Shown: positions 44,756 through 54,808, numbered from the stretch's first letter. The stretch is 64,000 nucleotides of DNA from Streptomyces sp. ACA25 (GCF_028200735.1 NZ_JAQKPV010000010.1:1-64000); one strand, 5' to 3'. Translations and numbers: made by a program. Notes: generated by a model not told the origin, from the sequence alone.

Positions 44756-45925
44756 ATGGCGTTCCTCCTGCGCCGTGCCGTGACCCGCGCCGCCGCGGCC
44801 GCCGTGGCGGCAACGCTGTCCGCCGGGCTCGCGGCCTGCGGCAACGGCGACGGGAACGGCGACGACGCGGACGGCCTGAAGGCAGGCCGGCTGGTCGGGC
44901 TGCTGCTCCCGGAGGACGGGACGCGCCAGGAGAGATCCGTCCGCCCCGCGATGGAGGCCAGGGTCGCCGCACTGTGCGAGGACTGCCGGTTCCGGTACGG
45001 CAATGCCGCGGGCGACGCGGAGCTGCAGAAGCAGCAGTTCGACGATCTGCTGACCAGGGGCGTGGACGTGATCGTCCTGGGCGCGGTGGACCCGGACGGG
45101 ACGGCGTCCTGGGTGACGGAGGCCGCTGAGCAGGGCGTACCGGTCGTCGCCCACGACCGGCCGGCCCGCGGGGACATCGACGCCTTCATCACCTACGACA
45201 GCCATCGGGTGGGGCAGGTGCAGGGCGAGGCCATGCTGGCCGTGCTCGGCGACGAGGCCGAGGGTGCCCCGCTCGTCATGATGAACGGCCCGGCGGCGGA
45301 CCCGGACGCGGCGGCGGTGAAGGCCGGTGCCCTGGACGTGCTGACCCCGGTCGTCGACCTCGTCCTCGACCGGGACGTCGAACGCCGGGACCCGGCCGTG
45401 GCGAGCGCGCGGATGACCGAGGCCGTGCGGGAGCTGGGACCCGACGGCTTCGCCGGGGTCCACGCGGCCGACGACCGCATCGCGGCCGGTGTGCTCAGCG
45501 CGCTCCGCGCGGAGGGGGTCCCCGGCGTGCCGGTCGGCGGGCAGGGAGCCGGCCTGGCCGCGCTGCGCCGCATCGTGACGGGCGAGCAGGCCTTCACCGT
45601 GCACACACCGCCCGCCCGGCAGGCGGAGATCACCGCGGAGATCGCCGTGCGGCTCCTGGACGGGGAGGACTTCGCCGACCTGGCCGCCGACCGGATCACC
45701 ACCCCCACCACCGAGGACGTCCCCAGCGCCCTGCTGGAACCGGTCGCCGTGACGCTCGGCACCCTGGAGGAGGCCGTGCTCGCAGACGGCACATACACCC
45801 TCGGGGAGCTGTGCGGCGGTGCGTACGCCGACGCCTGTGCCGAGGCCGGCATCCGCCCGCCGCCCCCCGCGGGCGGCCCCAGCGCCCGCCCGCAGGGCGT
45901 AAGCGGGGGGAGCGCGGGTACCTGA
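44756..45925 (+). CDS. Sugar-binding lipoprotein, XylF/RbsB-like, without its ABC partners
   Basis: The protein has 389 residues. The signal peptide ends in the lipobox LAAC, so it is a lipoprotein. A periplasmic-binding-protein type 4 fold is seen: GLLLPEDGTRQERSVRPAM, QKQQFDDLLTRGVDVIVLGAVD, MMNGPAADPDAAAV. It starts 1 base after the ROK gene stop and so is co-transcribed. In Streptomyces this place is taken by xylF followed by xylG and xylH. Here a dxs gene follows instead, so the ATPase and permease have been lost or moved. It may now act as a sugar sensor or use another transporter. Confidence 0.85.
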   Translation: MAFLLRRAVTRAAAAAVAATLSAGLAACGNGDGNGDDADGLKAGRLVGLLLPEDGTRQERSVRPAMEARVAALCEDCRFRYGNAAGDAELQKQQFDDLLTRGVDVIVLGAVDPDGTASWVTEAAEQGVPVVAHDRPARGDIDAFITYDSHRVGQVQGEAMLAVLGDEAEGAPLVMMNGPAADPDAAAVKAGALDVLTPVVDLVLDRDVERRDPAVASARMTEAVRELGPDGFAGVHAADDRIAAGVLSALRAEGVPGVPVGGQGAGLAALRRIVTGEQAFTVHTPPARQAEITAEIAVRLLDGEDFADLAADRITTPTTEDVPSALLEPVAVTLGTLEEAVLADGTYTLGELCGGAYADACAEAGIRPPPPAGGPSARPQGVSGGSAGT

Positions 45926-46099
45926 GTGGCCATGTCCGCAGCGCTGCCGGCCACCGGTCCGTCCGGCCGGCGAGTGGTGCGGGTGAGGTATCCCCCCGCC
46001 CCGGAACACGGGACCCGGGAGCCCGACATTAAACTCGACGGACCGGCATCAGGGCCCTGTCACCGGACGGCCCGGGAGCTCGACAGCAAGGAGGCACGG

Positions 46100-48013
46100 G
46101 TGGCGCTGCTGACCCGCATCACGGGACCGCGCGATCTCGACCGGCTCGGCCAGGACCAGCTCGACCAGCTGGCGGAGGAGATCCGTACCTTCCTCATCGG
46201 CTCGGTCGCCAAGACCGGCGGCCACCTCGGGCCCAACCTGGGCGTCGTGGAACTGACCATCGCCCTGCACCGGGTGTTCGACTCACCGGCGGACCGCATC
46301 CTGTGGGACACCGGCCATCAGAGTTACGTGCACAAGCTGCTCACCGGACGCCAGGACTTCGACCGGCTCCGGGCCGTCGGCGGCCTCTCCGGCTACCCCT
46401 CGCGGGCCGAGTCCGAGCACGATGTGATCGAGAACAGCCACGCCTCCACGGTCCTCGGCTGGGCCGACGGGCTGGCGAAGGCCAATCAACTGCGCGGCAT
46501 CGGTGACCACGTGGTGGCCGTCACCGGGGACGGCGCGCTCACCGGGGGCATGGCCTGGGAGGCGATGAACAACATCGCCGCGGCCAAGGACCGGCCGCTG
46601 GTCATCGTCGTCAACGACAACGAGCGCTCCTACTCGCCCACCATCGGCGGGCTCGCCAACCACCTCGCCACCCTGCGCATCACCGACGGCTACGAGCGCT
46701 TCCTCGCCCGCGGCAAGGAGATGCTCAACCGCACGCCGGTGGTCGGAAAACCGCTCTACGACTCGCTGCACGGCGCGAAGAAGGGCCTGAAGGACTTCAT
46801 CGCCCCGCAGGGCATGTTCGAGGACCTGGGGCTGAAGTACCTCGGGCCGATCGACGGCCACGACATCGGGGCACTGGAGACGGCCCTGCACCGTGCCAAG
46901 CGGTTCGGCGGCCCGGTCATCGTCCACTGCATGACCGAGAAGGGCCGCGGCTACCAGCCCGCCCGGGACGACGAAGCCGACCAGTTCCACGCCGTCGGGG
47001 TGATCCACCCGGACACCGGTCTGCCGGTGGCCGCCGCCGGTGCCGACTGGACGTCGGTCTTCGGGGACGAGATCGTGCGCATCGGCCGGGAGCGCGAGGA
47101 CGTCGTGGCGATCACCGCCGCCATGCTCCGTCCGGTCGGCCTCCAGGCGTTCGCCGAGGAGTTCCCGGACCGGGTCTTCGACGTCGGCATCGCCGAGCAG
47201 CACGGTGCCGTGTCCGCGGCCGGCCTGGCCACGGGCGGGCTGCACCCGGTCTTCGCGGTCTACGCGACCTTCCTCAACCGTGCCTTCGACCAGCTGCTGA
47301 TGGACGTGGCGCTGCACAGGTGCGGGGTCACCTTCATGCTGGACCGGGCGGGCGTGACCGGCCCGGACGGCGCCTCGCACCACGGCATGTGGGACATGTC
47401 GATCCTGCAGTGCGTGCCCGGGCTGCGGCTCGCCGCACCGCGGGACGCGGCGCAGCTGCGGGCGCAGCTGCGGGAGGCGGTCGAGGTGGACGACGCCCCG
47501 ACCGTGGTGCGTTACTCCAAGGGCACGGTCGGCCCGGCGGTTCCCGCGGTCGGCACGGCCGGCGGCATGGACGTGCTGCGCGAGCCGGGCACGGACCGGC
47601 CCGATGTGCTGCTGGTCTCCGTCGGGGCGCTCGCCCCGATGTGCCTGGAGGTCGCGGAGCTGCTGCAGAAGCAGGGCATCAGCACCACGGTGGTCGACCC
47701 GCGCTGGGTCAAGCCGGTCGACCCGGCCCTGCCGGCGCTGGCGGCTGACCACCGGCTGGTGGTGTCGGTGGAGGACAACAGCCGTGCCGGGGGCGTGGGC
47801 TCGTCGATCGCGCAGGCACTGCGCGATGCCGAGGTGGACGTGCCGCTGCGCGACTTCGGTATCCCGGAGCGCTTCCTGGACCACGGGTCCCGCAAGGACG
47901 TGCTGGCCGAGATCGGGCTCACCGCGCCCGCCATCGCCCGTCAGGTCACCGGGACGGTGGCCCGGATAGAGGGCCGCTTCGACACGGCGACCGCCGGTAT
48001 CGGCCAGGACTGA
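46100..48013 (+). CDS. dxs: 1-deoxy-D-xylulose-5-phosphate synthase
   Basis: The protein has 637 residues from GTG 46100 with an excellent AAGGAGG upstream; this is the family length. TPP-dependent first step of the MEP isoprenoid pathway, from pyruvate and glyceraldehyde 3-phosphate. Motifs: DTGHQSYVHKLLTGR, the TPP/Mg site GDGALTGGMAWEAMNN, and catalytic Glu in DVGIAEQHGAVSAAG. Streptomyces genomes often have two dxs genes; this position corresponds to one of them. There is no other isoprenoid gene nearby. Confidence 0.95.
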   Translation: MALLTRITGPRDLDRLGQDQLDQLAEEIRTFLIGSVAKTGGHLGPNLGVVELTIALHRVFDSPADRILWDTGHQSYVHKLLTGRQDFDRLRAVGGLSGYPSRAESEHDVIENSHASTVLGWADGLAKANQLRGIGDHVVAVTGDGALTGGMAWEAMNNIAAAKDRPLVIVVNDNERSYSPTIGGLANHLATLRITDGYERFLARGKEMLNRTPVVGKPLYDSLHGAKKGLKDFIAPQGMFEDLGLKYLGPIDGHDIGALETALHRAKRFGGPVIVHCMTEKGRGYQPARDDEADQFHAVGVIHPDTGLPVAAAGADWTSVFGDEIVRIGREREDVVAITAAMLRPVGLQAFAEEFPDRVFDVGIAEQHGAVSAAGLATGGLHPVFAVYATFLNRAFDQLLMDVALHRCGVTFMLDRAGVTGPDGASHHGMWDMSILQCVPGLRLAAPRDAAQLRAQLREAVEVDDAPTVVRYSKGTVGPAVPAVGTAGGMDVLREPGTDRPDVLLVSVGALAPMCLEVAELLQKQGISTTVVDPRWVKPVDPALPALAADHRLVVSVEDNSRAGGVGSSIAQALRDAEVDVPLRDFGIPERFLDHGSRKDVLAEIGLTAPAIARQVTGTVARIEGRFDTATAGIGQD

Positions 48014-48065
48014 GCACCGGCCCGGCGAGCCGGGGAGCCGGCGGGCGCCGGGTCGGGGAGCCGGG

Positions 48066-48515
48066 TCAGGGAACGTCCCGTACGCTCCGCGGCCCGGCGC
48101 ACTCGGCCTCCAGGGCCGCGACCCGCTCGCGCAGGGCCCGGTCGGCGGTGACCACGACGCACCGCCGGCCGGCGCCCTCGGCCTCGACGAGTTCCACGAT
48201 CCGGTCGTCACCCGTGCGTGCGGCCGCCTCGACCCGCACGCCGGGTACCGGGCGGACCTCCCGGGCGGCTCCTTCGACGACCAGGACGATTTCCACCGGC
48301 CCCGGCACCCCCGGCAGCCCGGCGTCCGTCCGGGCGGTCAGACGGTCGCGGAGCCGCTCCGTGGCGCCGTGCCGGTCGCGCCACCAGCCGTCGGGCACCG
48401 AGCCGACGACGTTCGCGCTGTCCACCACGATCAGCGGCAGCGGCTCCCCGCCCTGCTCCCCGCCGCTCGTGGTCCGGCCCGGAGCGGGGGCGGGCCGTTC
48501 CGTTGATCCGGTCAT
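48066..48515 (-). CDS. NYN/PIN-like domain protein
   Basis: The protein has 149 residues. LIVVDSANVVGSVPDGWWRDR carries the first acidic residue and Asn of NYN (PIN-fold) nucleases. Further acidic residues lie in GDDRIVELVEAEG and VVTADRALRERV. It is a probable small metal-dependent RNase. Its ATG overlaps the stop of the LCP gene (ATGA), so the two are translationally coupled. Confidence 0.75.
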   Translation of the reverse strand: MTGSTERPAPAPGRTTSGGEQGGEPLPLIVVDSANVVGSVPDGWWRDRHGATERLRDRLTARTDAGLPGVPGPVEIVLVVEGAAREVRPVPGVRVEAAARTGDDRIVELVEAEGAGRRCVVVTADRALRERVAALEAECAGPRSVRDVP

Positions 48516-49732
48516 GCGTCCGGGGCCGCGGGCACGGCGGTGTCCTCGGCCAGTGCCCCCGGAGGCACGGGAGTGTCGTTCCTGAGGGCCTGCCAGACGG
48601 CGTCGGCGTCCGGCTGCCGGAGCACCACCCGGTCGCGGCCCGCCGGGTCGGTACCGTCCGGGCCCGCGCTGTCCGGGCCGGCGGCTCCGTTCTCCTCCGC
48701 CTCCGCTTCCTCCTCGCCGTCCGCCTCCGCCTGCTCTCCCGGTTCGGCCGGCGCTTCCCGGACCGGCAGGACCAGGCTGGCCACGTTGCCGGTGTCGACC
48801 TTCGCCATGTCCTGGGCGAAGTTCACCAGGTCGGTCAGCGAGCCGAGGTCGGAGTCGGTGGTCAGGGAACGGGTGGCCACCTCTGCCACCTGGTACAGCT
48901 TGGCCGGGCTGGAGAGGATGTCCTGCCGGTTGACCTCGTGGATGAGGGCCAGCAGGAAGCGCTGCTGGAGTTCGAGCCCGTCCTCGGTCGCGCCGGTGCC
49001 CCCGGCCTGTTCGGTGCGAACCGCCGTCAGCGCCTCGGGGCCGTCCAGGGTCCGGGAGCCGGCGTCCAGGATCAGGCCGCCGTCCCGGTCGTGGACCGGC
49101 TCCCGGGTGGTGACGGTGATGCCGCCGAGCGCGTCCACCAGGTCGTCGAAGCCGGCGAAGTCGACCTCGAGGTAGTGGTCCATCCGGATGGCGGACATCT
49201 TCTCCACCGTCTGCACGACGCACGCGGGTCCGCCGGTCGCGTAGAGGGAGTGGAAGGGCACCTGGTCCGTCGGATCACCGGCCGCACCGGTGGCGTTCCC
49301 GTCCTCGTCGCCCGCCTCGTCCCCGTCCTGATCGGGCGGCCCCTCCGGGTCCGCCCCGTCCTCGGTCCGCGCGCACTCCGGGCGGTCCACCACCAGGCCG
49401 CGGGGGAGGGTCACAGCCGTCGGAGCACCGCCCCCGCCCGGCAGGTGGATGACCATCACGGACCCGGAACCGCCGGTGCCCTCCGGCCCGGCGGTCTCCG
49501 AGTCGGAGCCCAGCACCAGTACCGCCTGGGAGCCCGCCACGGCCGTCTCCGGCCGGTCGGTGCCCAGCTCGGCGTTGATGTCGACACTGCCCAGGTTCCC
49601 CTGGAAGTGGTGGTAGAGCCAGGCGCCGGTGCCCGCCGCGGCCACTGCCACGGCGAGCAGGGTGAGCAGGACCGATCGCCGGATTCGCTTGCGGCGTCCG
49701 GTGGCGGGCTGGGCGGCTTCGCTGTCCGGCAT
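48512..49732 (-). CDS. LytR-CpsA-Psr (LCP) family protein
   Basis: The protein has 406 residues from ATG 49732, with GAGGAG about 10 bases upstream. It has a short basic cytoplasmic start, one membrane segment (SVLLTLLAVAVAAAGTGAWL), and an extracellular LCP domain with SLYATGG, DHYLEVDFAGFDDLVDALGGI and LDGPEALTAVRT. LCP enzymes attach secondary polymers to peptidoglycan. The region before LELQQ lacks the usual Arg-rich motif (RxxRQQ), and an Asp/Glu-rich insert is present, so activity may be reduced or specialised. Confidence 0.85.
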   Translation of the reverse strand: MPDSEAAQPATGRRKRIRRSVLLTLLAVAVAAAGTGAWLYHHFQGNLGSVDINAELGTDRPETAVAGSQAVLVLGSDSETAGPEGTGGSGSVMVIHLPGGGGAPTAVTLPRGLVVDRPECARTEDGADPEGPPDQDGDEAGDEDGNATGAAGDPTDQVPFHSLYATGGPACVVQTVEKMSAIRMDHYLEVDFAGFDDLVDALGGITVTTREPVHDRDGGLILDAGSRTLDGPEALTAVRTEQAGGTGATEDGLELQQRFLLALIHEVNRQDILSSPAKLYQVAEVATRSLTTDSDLGSLTDLVNFAQDMAKVDTGNVASLVLPVREAPAEPGEQAEADGEEEAEAEENGAAGPDSAGPDGTDPAGRDRVVLRQPDADAVWQALRNDTPVPPGALAEDTAVPAAPDA

Positions 49733-49834
49733 CCATGGCTCCTCGTCGCGCAGTGGGCCTGAGAGCCGATGATATGTCCGGCATGCCGTCACAGAGCGGT
49801 GCGCGGGCCGTGCGCCCGGAAGTCCCGGAACGCA

Positions 49835-49869
49835 CTCGCCCGCCTGCCACGGGTCGGCAGGCGGGCGAG
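49835..49869 (-). terminator. Terminator of the fadA-fadB operon
   Basis: CTCGCCCGCCTGCC and its exact complement form a 14-bp stem with a 7-nt loop, 22 bases beyond the fadB stop. Confidence 0.85.
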
Positions 49870-49890
49870 AGGTGCTTCAGGTGAGGTGCG

Positions 49891-52020
49891 TCACTCCGGG
49901 ACGCTTGCCACGCCCGGTGCGTGGAACCGGCGGCCCAGAACCCGCTCGGACACGCCGGTGCGGTCCAGGTAGGGGGTGATGCCGCCCAGGTGGAACGGCC
50001 AGCCCGCACCGGTGATCAGGCACAGGTCGATGTCCTGCGCCTCCGCCACCACGCCCTCGTCGAGCATGAGACCGATCTCCTGCGCGATGGCCTCGAGCGC
50101 GCGCTCCCGGACTTGGTCGGCGGTCAGCACGGTGTCGCCGGTCGCGAAGAGCGCCGCGACCTCGGGGTCCAGCTCCGGCTGCCCGGAGTCGTGCACGTAG
50201 AAGGCCTTCTTGCCCGCCTCCACGACCCGGCCGAGGTTGTCGGAGACCGCGAACCGGTCCGGGAAGGCCTGGTGCAGGGTGCCCGCGACGTGATGGGCGA
50301 CGGCCGGGCCGACGAGCTCCAGCAGCTGGATCGGCGACATCGGGAGGCCCAGCGGAGCCAGCGCCCGGTCGGCGTCCCGCATCGGGGTGCCCTCGTCGAT
50401 GGTGCCCAGGACCTCCCCCATGAAGCGGGTGAGGATGCGGTTGACGACGAACGCCGGCGCGTCCTTGACCAGCACGGCCGTCTTCTTCAGCTTTTTCGCC
50501 ACGGCGAACGCGGTGGCCAGCGCGGCGTCGTCGGTCCGCTCGGCACGGACGATCTCCAGCAGCGGCAGTACGGCCACCGGGTTGAAGAAGTGGAAGCCCA
50601 CGACCCGCTCGGGGTGCTTGAGCTGCGAGCCCATCTCGGTGACGGACAGCGAGCTGGTGTTGGTGGCGAGGATCGCGTGCTCCGGCACGACTGCCTCGAG
50701 CTCGGCGAAGATCCGCTGCTTGAGCCCCATCTCCTCGAACACCGCTTCGATGACGAAGTCGGCGTCCGCGAAGGCGGCGGCCTTGTCGAGCGAGCCGGTG
50801 ACGGCGGCCTTCAGGCGGTTGGCCTTGTCCTGGTTGACCCGGCCCTTGAGCAGCAGCATGTCGATCTGCTCGTGGACCCAGCCCACGCCCTTGTCGACCC
50901 GCTCCTGGTCGATGTCGGTGAGCACCACGGGCACCTCGAGGCGGCGCACGAACAGCAGCGCCAGCTGCGAGGCCATCAGCCCGGCGCCCACGACGCCGAC
51001 CTTGGTGACCGGGCGTGCCAGGGACTTGTCCGGGGCACCGGCCGGCCGCTTGGCCCGCTTCTGCACCAGGTTGAAGGAGTAGATGCCGCTGCGCAGCTCG
51101 TCACCCATGATGAGGTCGGCGAGCGCCTGGTCCTCGGCGGCGAAGCCGGCCTCCAGGTCGCCGTCCTTCGCCCGCGCGATGATGTCCAGCGCCCGGTACG
51201 CGGCGGGGGCGGCCCCGTGCACCTTCTCGTCGGCGACGGCCCGGCCCCGGTCAACGGCCCGGTCCCAGGCCTCGCCGCGGTCGATGCTCGGCCGCCCGAC
51301 CGCGAGCTCGCCGCGGAGCACCGAAGCGGTCCAGGTCAGCGACTGCTCCAGGAAGTCGGCGGACTCGAAGACGGCGTCCGCGATACCCAGCTCGTAGACC
51401 TGCGGGCCCTTGAGCATGCGGTTCTGGTTCAGCGCGTTCTCGACGATGACGGTGACCGCGCGGTCGGCGCCGATGAGGTTCGGCAGCAGTGCGCAGCCGC
51501 CCCAGCCGGGAACCAGCCCGAGGAAGACCTCGGGCAGCCCGAAGGCCGGGATCTCGGCGGCCACGGTGCGGTAGTTGCAGTGCAGGCCGACCTCGACGCC
51601 GCCGCCCATCGCGGCACCGTTGTAGTAGGCGAAGGTCGGCACGTCCAGGGTGGCGAGCCGGCGGAAGACGTCGTGTCCGCCCTTGCCGATCGCCAGTGCC
51701 TCCTCGCGCCGCTTCAGCAGCTCGACGCCCTTGAGGTCGGCGCCCACGGCGAAGATGAACGGCTTGCCGGTGATCCCGGCGGCGACGATCTCTCCCGCTT
51801 TGGCCTCCGCCTCCAGCTGGTCGATCGCGGCGTTCAGGTTCGCCAGCGACCGCGGTCCGAAGGTGGTCGGCTTGGTGTGGTCGAAACCGTTGTCCAGCGT
51901 GACCAGGGCGAAACGGCCGGCGTCCTCGGGCAGGTCCAGGTGGCGTACGTGGGCCTGCGTCACGACCTCGTCGGGGAACAGCTCGGCCGCGCCCTCGAGA
52001 AGCTCTGCGGTGGTTGTCAC
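49891..52020 (-). CDS. fadB: Fatty-acid oxidation complex alpha subunit (enoyl-CoA hydratase/3-hydroxyacyl-CoA dehydrogenase)
   Basis: The protein has 709 residues from GTG 52020, which overlaps the thiolase stop by 4 bases (GTGA). The N-terminal crotonase domain has the oxyanion-hole stretch YYNGAAMGGGVEVGL and LPEVFLGLVPGWGG. The 3-hydroxyacyl-CoA dehydrogenase domain starts at ~330 with the NAD loop VGVVGAGLMASQLAL, and has ATNTSSLSVTEM and FHFFNPVAVLPLLEIV. It catalyses steps two and three of beta-oxidation in complex with the thiolase. Confidence 0.95.
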   Translation of the reverse strand: MTTTAELLEGAAELFPDEVVTQAHVRHLDLPEDAGRFALVTLDNGFDHTKPTTFGPRSLANLNAAIDQLEAEAKAGEIVAAGITGKPFIFAVGADLKGVELLKRREEALAIGKGGHDVFRRLATLDVPTFAYYNGAAMGGGVEVGLHCNYRTVAAEIPAFGLPEVFLGLVPGWGGCALLPNLIGADRAVTVIVENALNQNRMLKGPQVYELGIADAVFESADFLEQSLTWTASVLRGELAVGRPSIDRGEAWDRAVDRGRAVADEKVHGAAPAAYRALDIIARAKDGDLEAGFAAEDQALADLIMGDELRSGIYSFNLVQKRAKRPAGAPDKSLARPVTKVGVVGAGLMASQLALLFVRRLEVPVVLTDIDQERVDKGVGWVHEQIDMLLLKGRVNQDKANRLKAAVTGSLDKAAAFADADFVIEAVFEEMGLKQRIFAELEAVVPEHAILATNTSSLSVTEMGSQLKHPERVVGFHFFNPVAVLPLLEIVRAERTDDAALATAFAVAKKLKKTAVLVKDAPAFVVNRILTRFMGEVLGTIDEGTPMRDADRALAPLGLPMSPIQLLELVGPAVAHHVAGTLHQAFPDRFAVSDNLGRVVEAGKKAFYVHDSGQPELDPEVAALFATGDTVLTADQVRERALEAIAQEIGLMLDEGVVAEAQDIDLCLITGAGWPFHLGGITPYLDRTGVSERVLGRRFHAPGVASVPE

Positions 52021-53231
52021 TTGCCCTCCCAGTGGGGGTTCTCCCAGATCACGGTGCCGCCCATGCCGAAGCCCACACACATCGTGGTCAGGCCGTACCG
52101 GACGTGCGGCTGCTCCTCGAACTGCCGGGCGAGCTGCGTCATCAGACGCACGCCCGACGAGGCGAGCGGATGGCCGTAGGCGATCGCGCCGCCGTACTGA
52201 TTGACCCGCGGGTCGTCGTCGGCGATGCCGTAGTGGTCGAGCAGGGCCAGCACCTGGACGGCGAAGGCCTCGTTGATCTCGAACAGGCCGATGTCCGCTA
52301 TGGACAGACCGGCCTGGGCAAGGGCCTTCTCCGTCGACGGTACCGGGCCGACGCCCATCACCTCCGGCTCCACACCGGCGAAGGCGTAGGAGACCAGCCG
52401 CATCTTCACCGGAAGGCCCAGCTCGCGTGCCACGTCCTCCGCGGCGAGCAGCGAGGCGGTCGCCCCGTCGTTGAGACCGGCCGCGTTGCCCGGGGTGACC
52501 CGGCCGTGCGCCCGGAACGGGGTCTTCAGCCCGGCCAGCTGCTCCACGGTGGTGCCGGGGCGCATCGGCTCGTCGGCGGTGGCCAGACCCCAGCCGGTCT
52601 CGCCGCCCTCCGCGTTCGTGCGCCGGACGGACACCGGCACCAGATCCGGCTGGATCTTCCCGGTGGCATAGGCCTGGGCGGCCTTCTCCTGGCTGCGCGC
52701 GGCGTAGGCGTCGCAGCGCTCCTTGGTCAGGTGCGGGAAGCGGTCGTGGAGGTTCTCCGCGGTCATGCCCATGAACAGCGCTGACTCGTCGACGAGCTTC
52801 TCGGACACGAAACGGGGGTTGGGGTCCACGCCCTCGCCCATCGGGTGGCGGCCCATGTGCTCGACGCCGCCCGCGACGACGAGGTCGTAGGCGCCGAAGG
52901 CGATGGAGCCGGAGGTGGTGGTCACCGCGGTCATGGCGCCGGCGCACATCCGGTCGATGGAATAGCCCGGCACGGTCTCCGGGAGGCCGGCCAGGATGCC
53001 GGCGGTACGGCCCAGGGTCAGGCCCTGGTCCCCGATCTGTGTGGTGGCGGCGACGGCCACCTCGTCGATGCGCTCGGGGGGAAGACCGGGATTGCGGCGC
53101 AGCAGTTCACGGATGCACTTGACGATCATGTCGTCGGCGCGGGTCTCGTGATACATGCCCTTCGGTCCCGCTTTTCCGAACGGGGTGCGGACGCCGTCGA
53201 CAAAGACGACATCCCTGACGGTACGAGGCAC
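52017..53231 (-). CDS. fadA: Acetyl-CoA acyltransferase (thiolase)
   Basis: The protein has 404 residues. The nucleophilic Cys is in IDRMCAGAM, followed by NEAFAVQ, YGHPLASSG and the second Cys in TTMCVGFGMGG. It is the last step of beta-oxidation, releasing acetyl-CoA (or propionyl-CoA), and is first in the operon with fadB. Confidence 0.95.
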   Translation of the reverse strand: MPRTVRDVVFVDGVRTPFGKAGPKGMYHETRADDMIVKCIRELLRRNPGLPPERIDEVAVAATTQIGDQGLTLGRTAGILAGLPETVPGYSIDRMCAGAMTAVTTTSGSIAFGAYDLVVAGGVEHMGRHPMGEGVDPNPRFVSEKLVDESALFMGMTAENLHDRFPHLTKERCDAYAARSQEKAAQAYATGKIQPDLVPVSVRRTNAEGGETGWGLATADEPMRPGTTVEQLAGLKTPFRAHGRVTPGNAAGLNDGATASLLAAEDVARELGLPVKMRLVSYAFAGVEPEVMGVGPVPSTEKALAQAGLSIADIGLFEINEAFAVQVLALLDHYGIADDDPRVNQYGGAIAYGHPLASSGVRLMTQLARQFEEQPHVRYGLTTMCVGFGMGGTVIWENPHWEGK

Positions 53232-53402
53232 GATGGCTCTCCTCCAGGTGCGGTTCCAGGTGCGGTGTCCCGAGCAGCGGTCCCGGATTCTCCCGGGGTA
53301 CGTGCAAGTCCGGAGCCTATGCTACTTGTCGGTAACTCGACGGCAAGATCTGACCACGGGGAGGGTGGCAGGTCACACCCGGCCGGGCCGCGGCACGGCC
53401 CC

Positions 53403-54662
53403 TCAGGCCTGTGCCGCGAGCGCCTCGACCAGCAGGGACGCGGTCTGCCCGATCTGCCAGTCACGGGCACCGAGCTCGCGCAGAGCGCGCGCGACCGCTT
53501 CCTGTTCCGGTTCGGCGGGCGGCTCCCAGCACAGCCGCCGCACCGTGTCCGGGGTCAGCAGGTTCTCCTGCGGGAGGTTCAGCTCCTCGGCCCGGGCGCT
53601 GATCGCAGCCCGCGCGGCTGTCAGGCGGGCCGCGGCCACCGGGTCCTTCTCCGCCCAGGCCCGCGGCGGCGGCGGCCCGGCCGTCGGCCGGCCCGGCTGG
53701 GGCAGCTCGGTCTCGGGGATGTCGCGGGCCCGGTCGACCGCTTCCTGCCACGCGTGCAGCTGCTTCCGGCCCATCCGGTGGCCGAAACCCTGAAGCCCGG
53801 TCAGCTCGGCCACATCCTTGGGCATGGCCAGTGCGGCGGCGACGATCGCGGTGTCGGACAGGACCTTGCTGGGCGACAGGTCACGACGCTGTGCCACCGC
53901 GTCACGCGCCGTCCACAGCTCCCGGACGGCTGCCATCTGACGGCGCCGGCGCACCTTGTGCATGCCCGAGGTGCGCCGCCAGGGATCCTGACGCGGAGGG
54001 GCCGGGGGAGCGGCGGCGATGGCGGCGAACTCCTCGAGCGCCCAGTCGAGCTTGCCCTGCTCCCCGAGCTCCTGCTCCAGGGCGTCCCGCAGGTCCACCA
54101 GCAGTTCGACGTCGAGCGCCGCGTACCGCAGCCACGGCTCGGGCAGCGGGCGGGTGGACCAGTCGACCGCGGAATGGCCCTTCTCCAGGGTGTACCCGAG
54201 CACGGTCTCGACCATCACACCCAGGCCCACGCGGGCGAAGCCCGCCAGCCGGCCGGCCAGCTCGGTGTCGAAGAGCCGGGCGGGCTCCATGCCTATCGCG
54301 CGCAGGCAGGGCAGGTCCTGGGTGGCGGCGTGCAGCACCCATTCCTCGGAGCTGAGCGCCTCTCCGAGGGCGGACAGGTCAGGGCAGCCGATGGGGTCCA
54401 CCAGCGCGGTGCCGACGCCTTCCCGGCGCAGCTGCACGAGGTAGGCCCGCTGCCCGTAGCGGTACCCCGAGGCCCGCTCGGCGTCGACGGCGACCGGCCC
54501 GCTGCCCGCGGTGAAGGCGGCAACGGCCTCGGCCAGCCCGTGCTCATCGGTGATGACCGGCGGCACTCCCTCACGGGGAGCCAGCAGGGGCACCGGAGCC
54601 GCTTCCGACGGCTCGGGGGACGGTGAGTCTGCGGATGCGGCGGTCTGATGAACTTCGGTCAC
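53403..54662 (-). CDS. rnd: Ribonuclease D-like 3'-5' exonuclease with HRDC domain
   Basis: The protein has 419 residues. DEDDy exonuclease: PVAVDAERASGYRYGQ (first Asp/Glu pair), LHAATQDLPCLR, and the C-terminal Tyr/Asp in YAALDVELLVDLRDAL. An HRDC-type helical domain follows (~230-310). A low-complexity acidic/Pro-rich N-terminus of ~30 residues precedes the catalytic domain. Role: tRNA and small RNA 3' processing. Confidence 0.93.
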   Translation of the reverse strand: MTEVHQTAASADSPSPEPSEAAPVPLLAPREGVPPVITDEHGLAEAVAAFTAGSGPVAVDAERASGYRYGQRAYLVQLRREGVGTALVDPIGCPDLSALGEALSSEEWVLHAATQDLPCLRAIGMEPARLFDTELAGRLAGFARVGLGVMVETVLGYTLEKGHSAVDWSTRPLPEPWLRYAALDVELLVDLRDALEQELGEQGKLDWALEEFAAIAAAPPAPPRQDPWRRTSGMHKVRRRRQMAAVRELWTARDAVAQRRDLSPSKVLSDTAIVAAALAMPKDVAELTGLQGFGHRMGRKQLHAWQEAVDRARDIPETELPQPGRPTAGPPPPRAWAEKDPVAAARLTAARAAISARAEELNLPQENLLTPDTVRRLCWEPPAEPEQEAVARALRELGARDWQIGQTASLLVEALAAQA

Positions 54663-54779
54663 CCGACAAGGGTAACTCTGTGCTCACGATGCACAACGCC
54701 GGACCGCCGAGGGCTGCGAGTCACCACTCGGAAGCGGCTCTCCGGATCTTCGGCCCGGTCCGCTGCCGGGCGTGGCGAA

Positions 54780-54808
54780 GCCCGGGACGGAACATGTCCG
54801 TCCCGGGC
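54780..54808 (-). terminator. Terminator after the LuxR-type regulator gene
   Basis: GCCCGGGACGGA and its exact complement form a 12-bp stem with a 5-nt loop, between the regulator stop (54929) and the rnd start. Confidence 0.75.
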
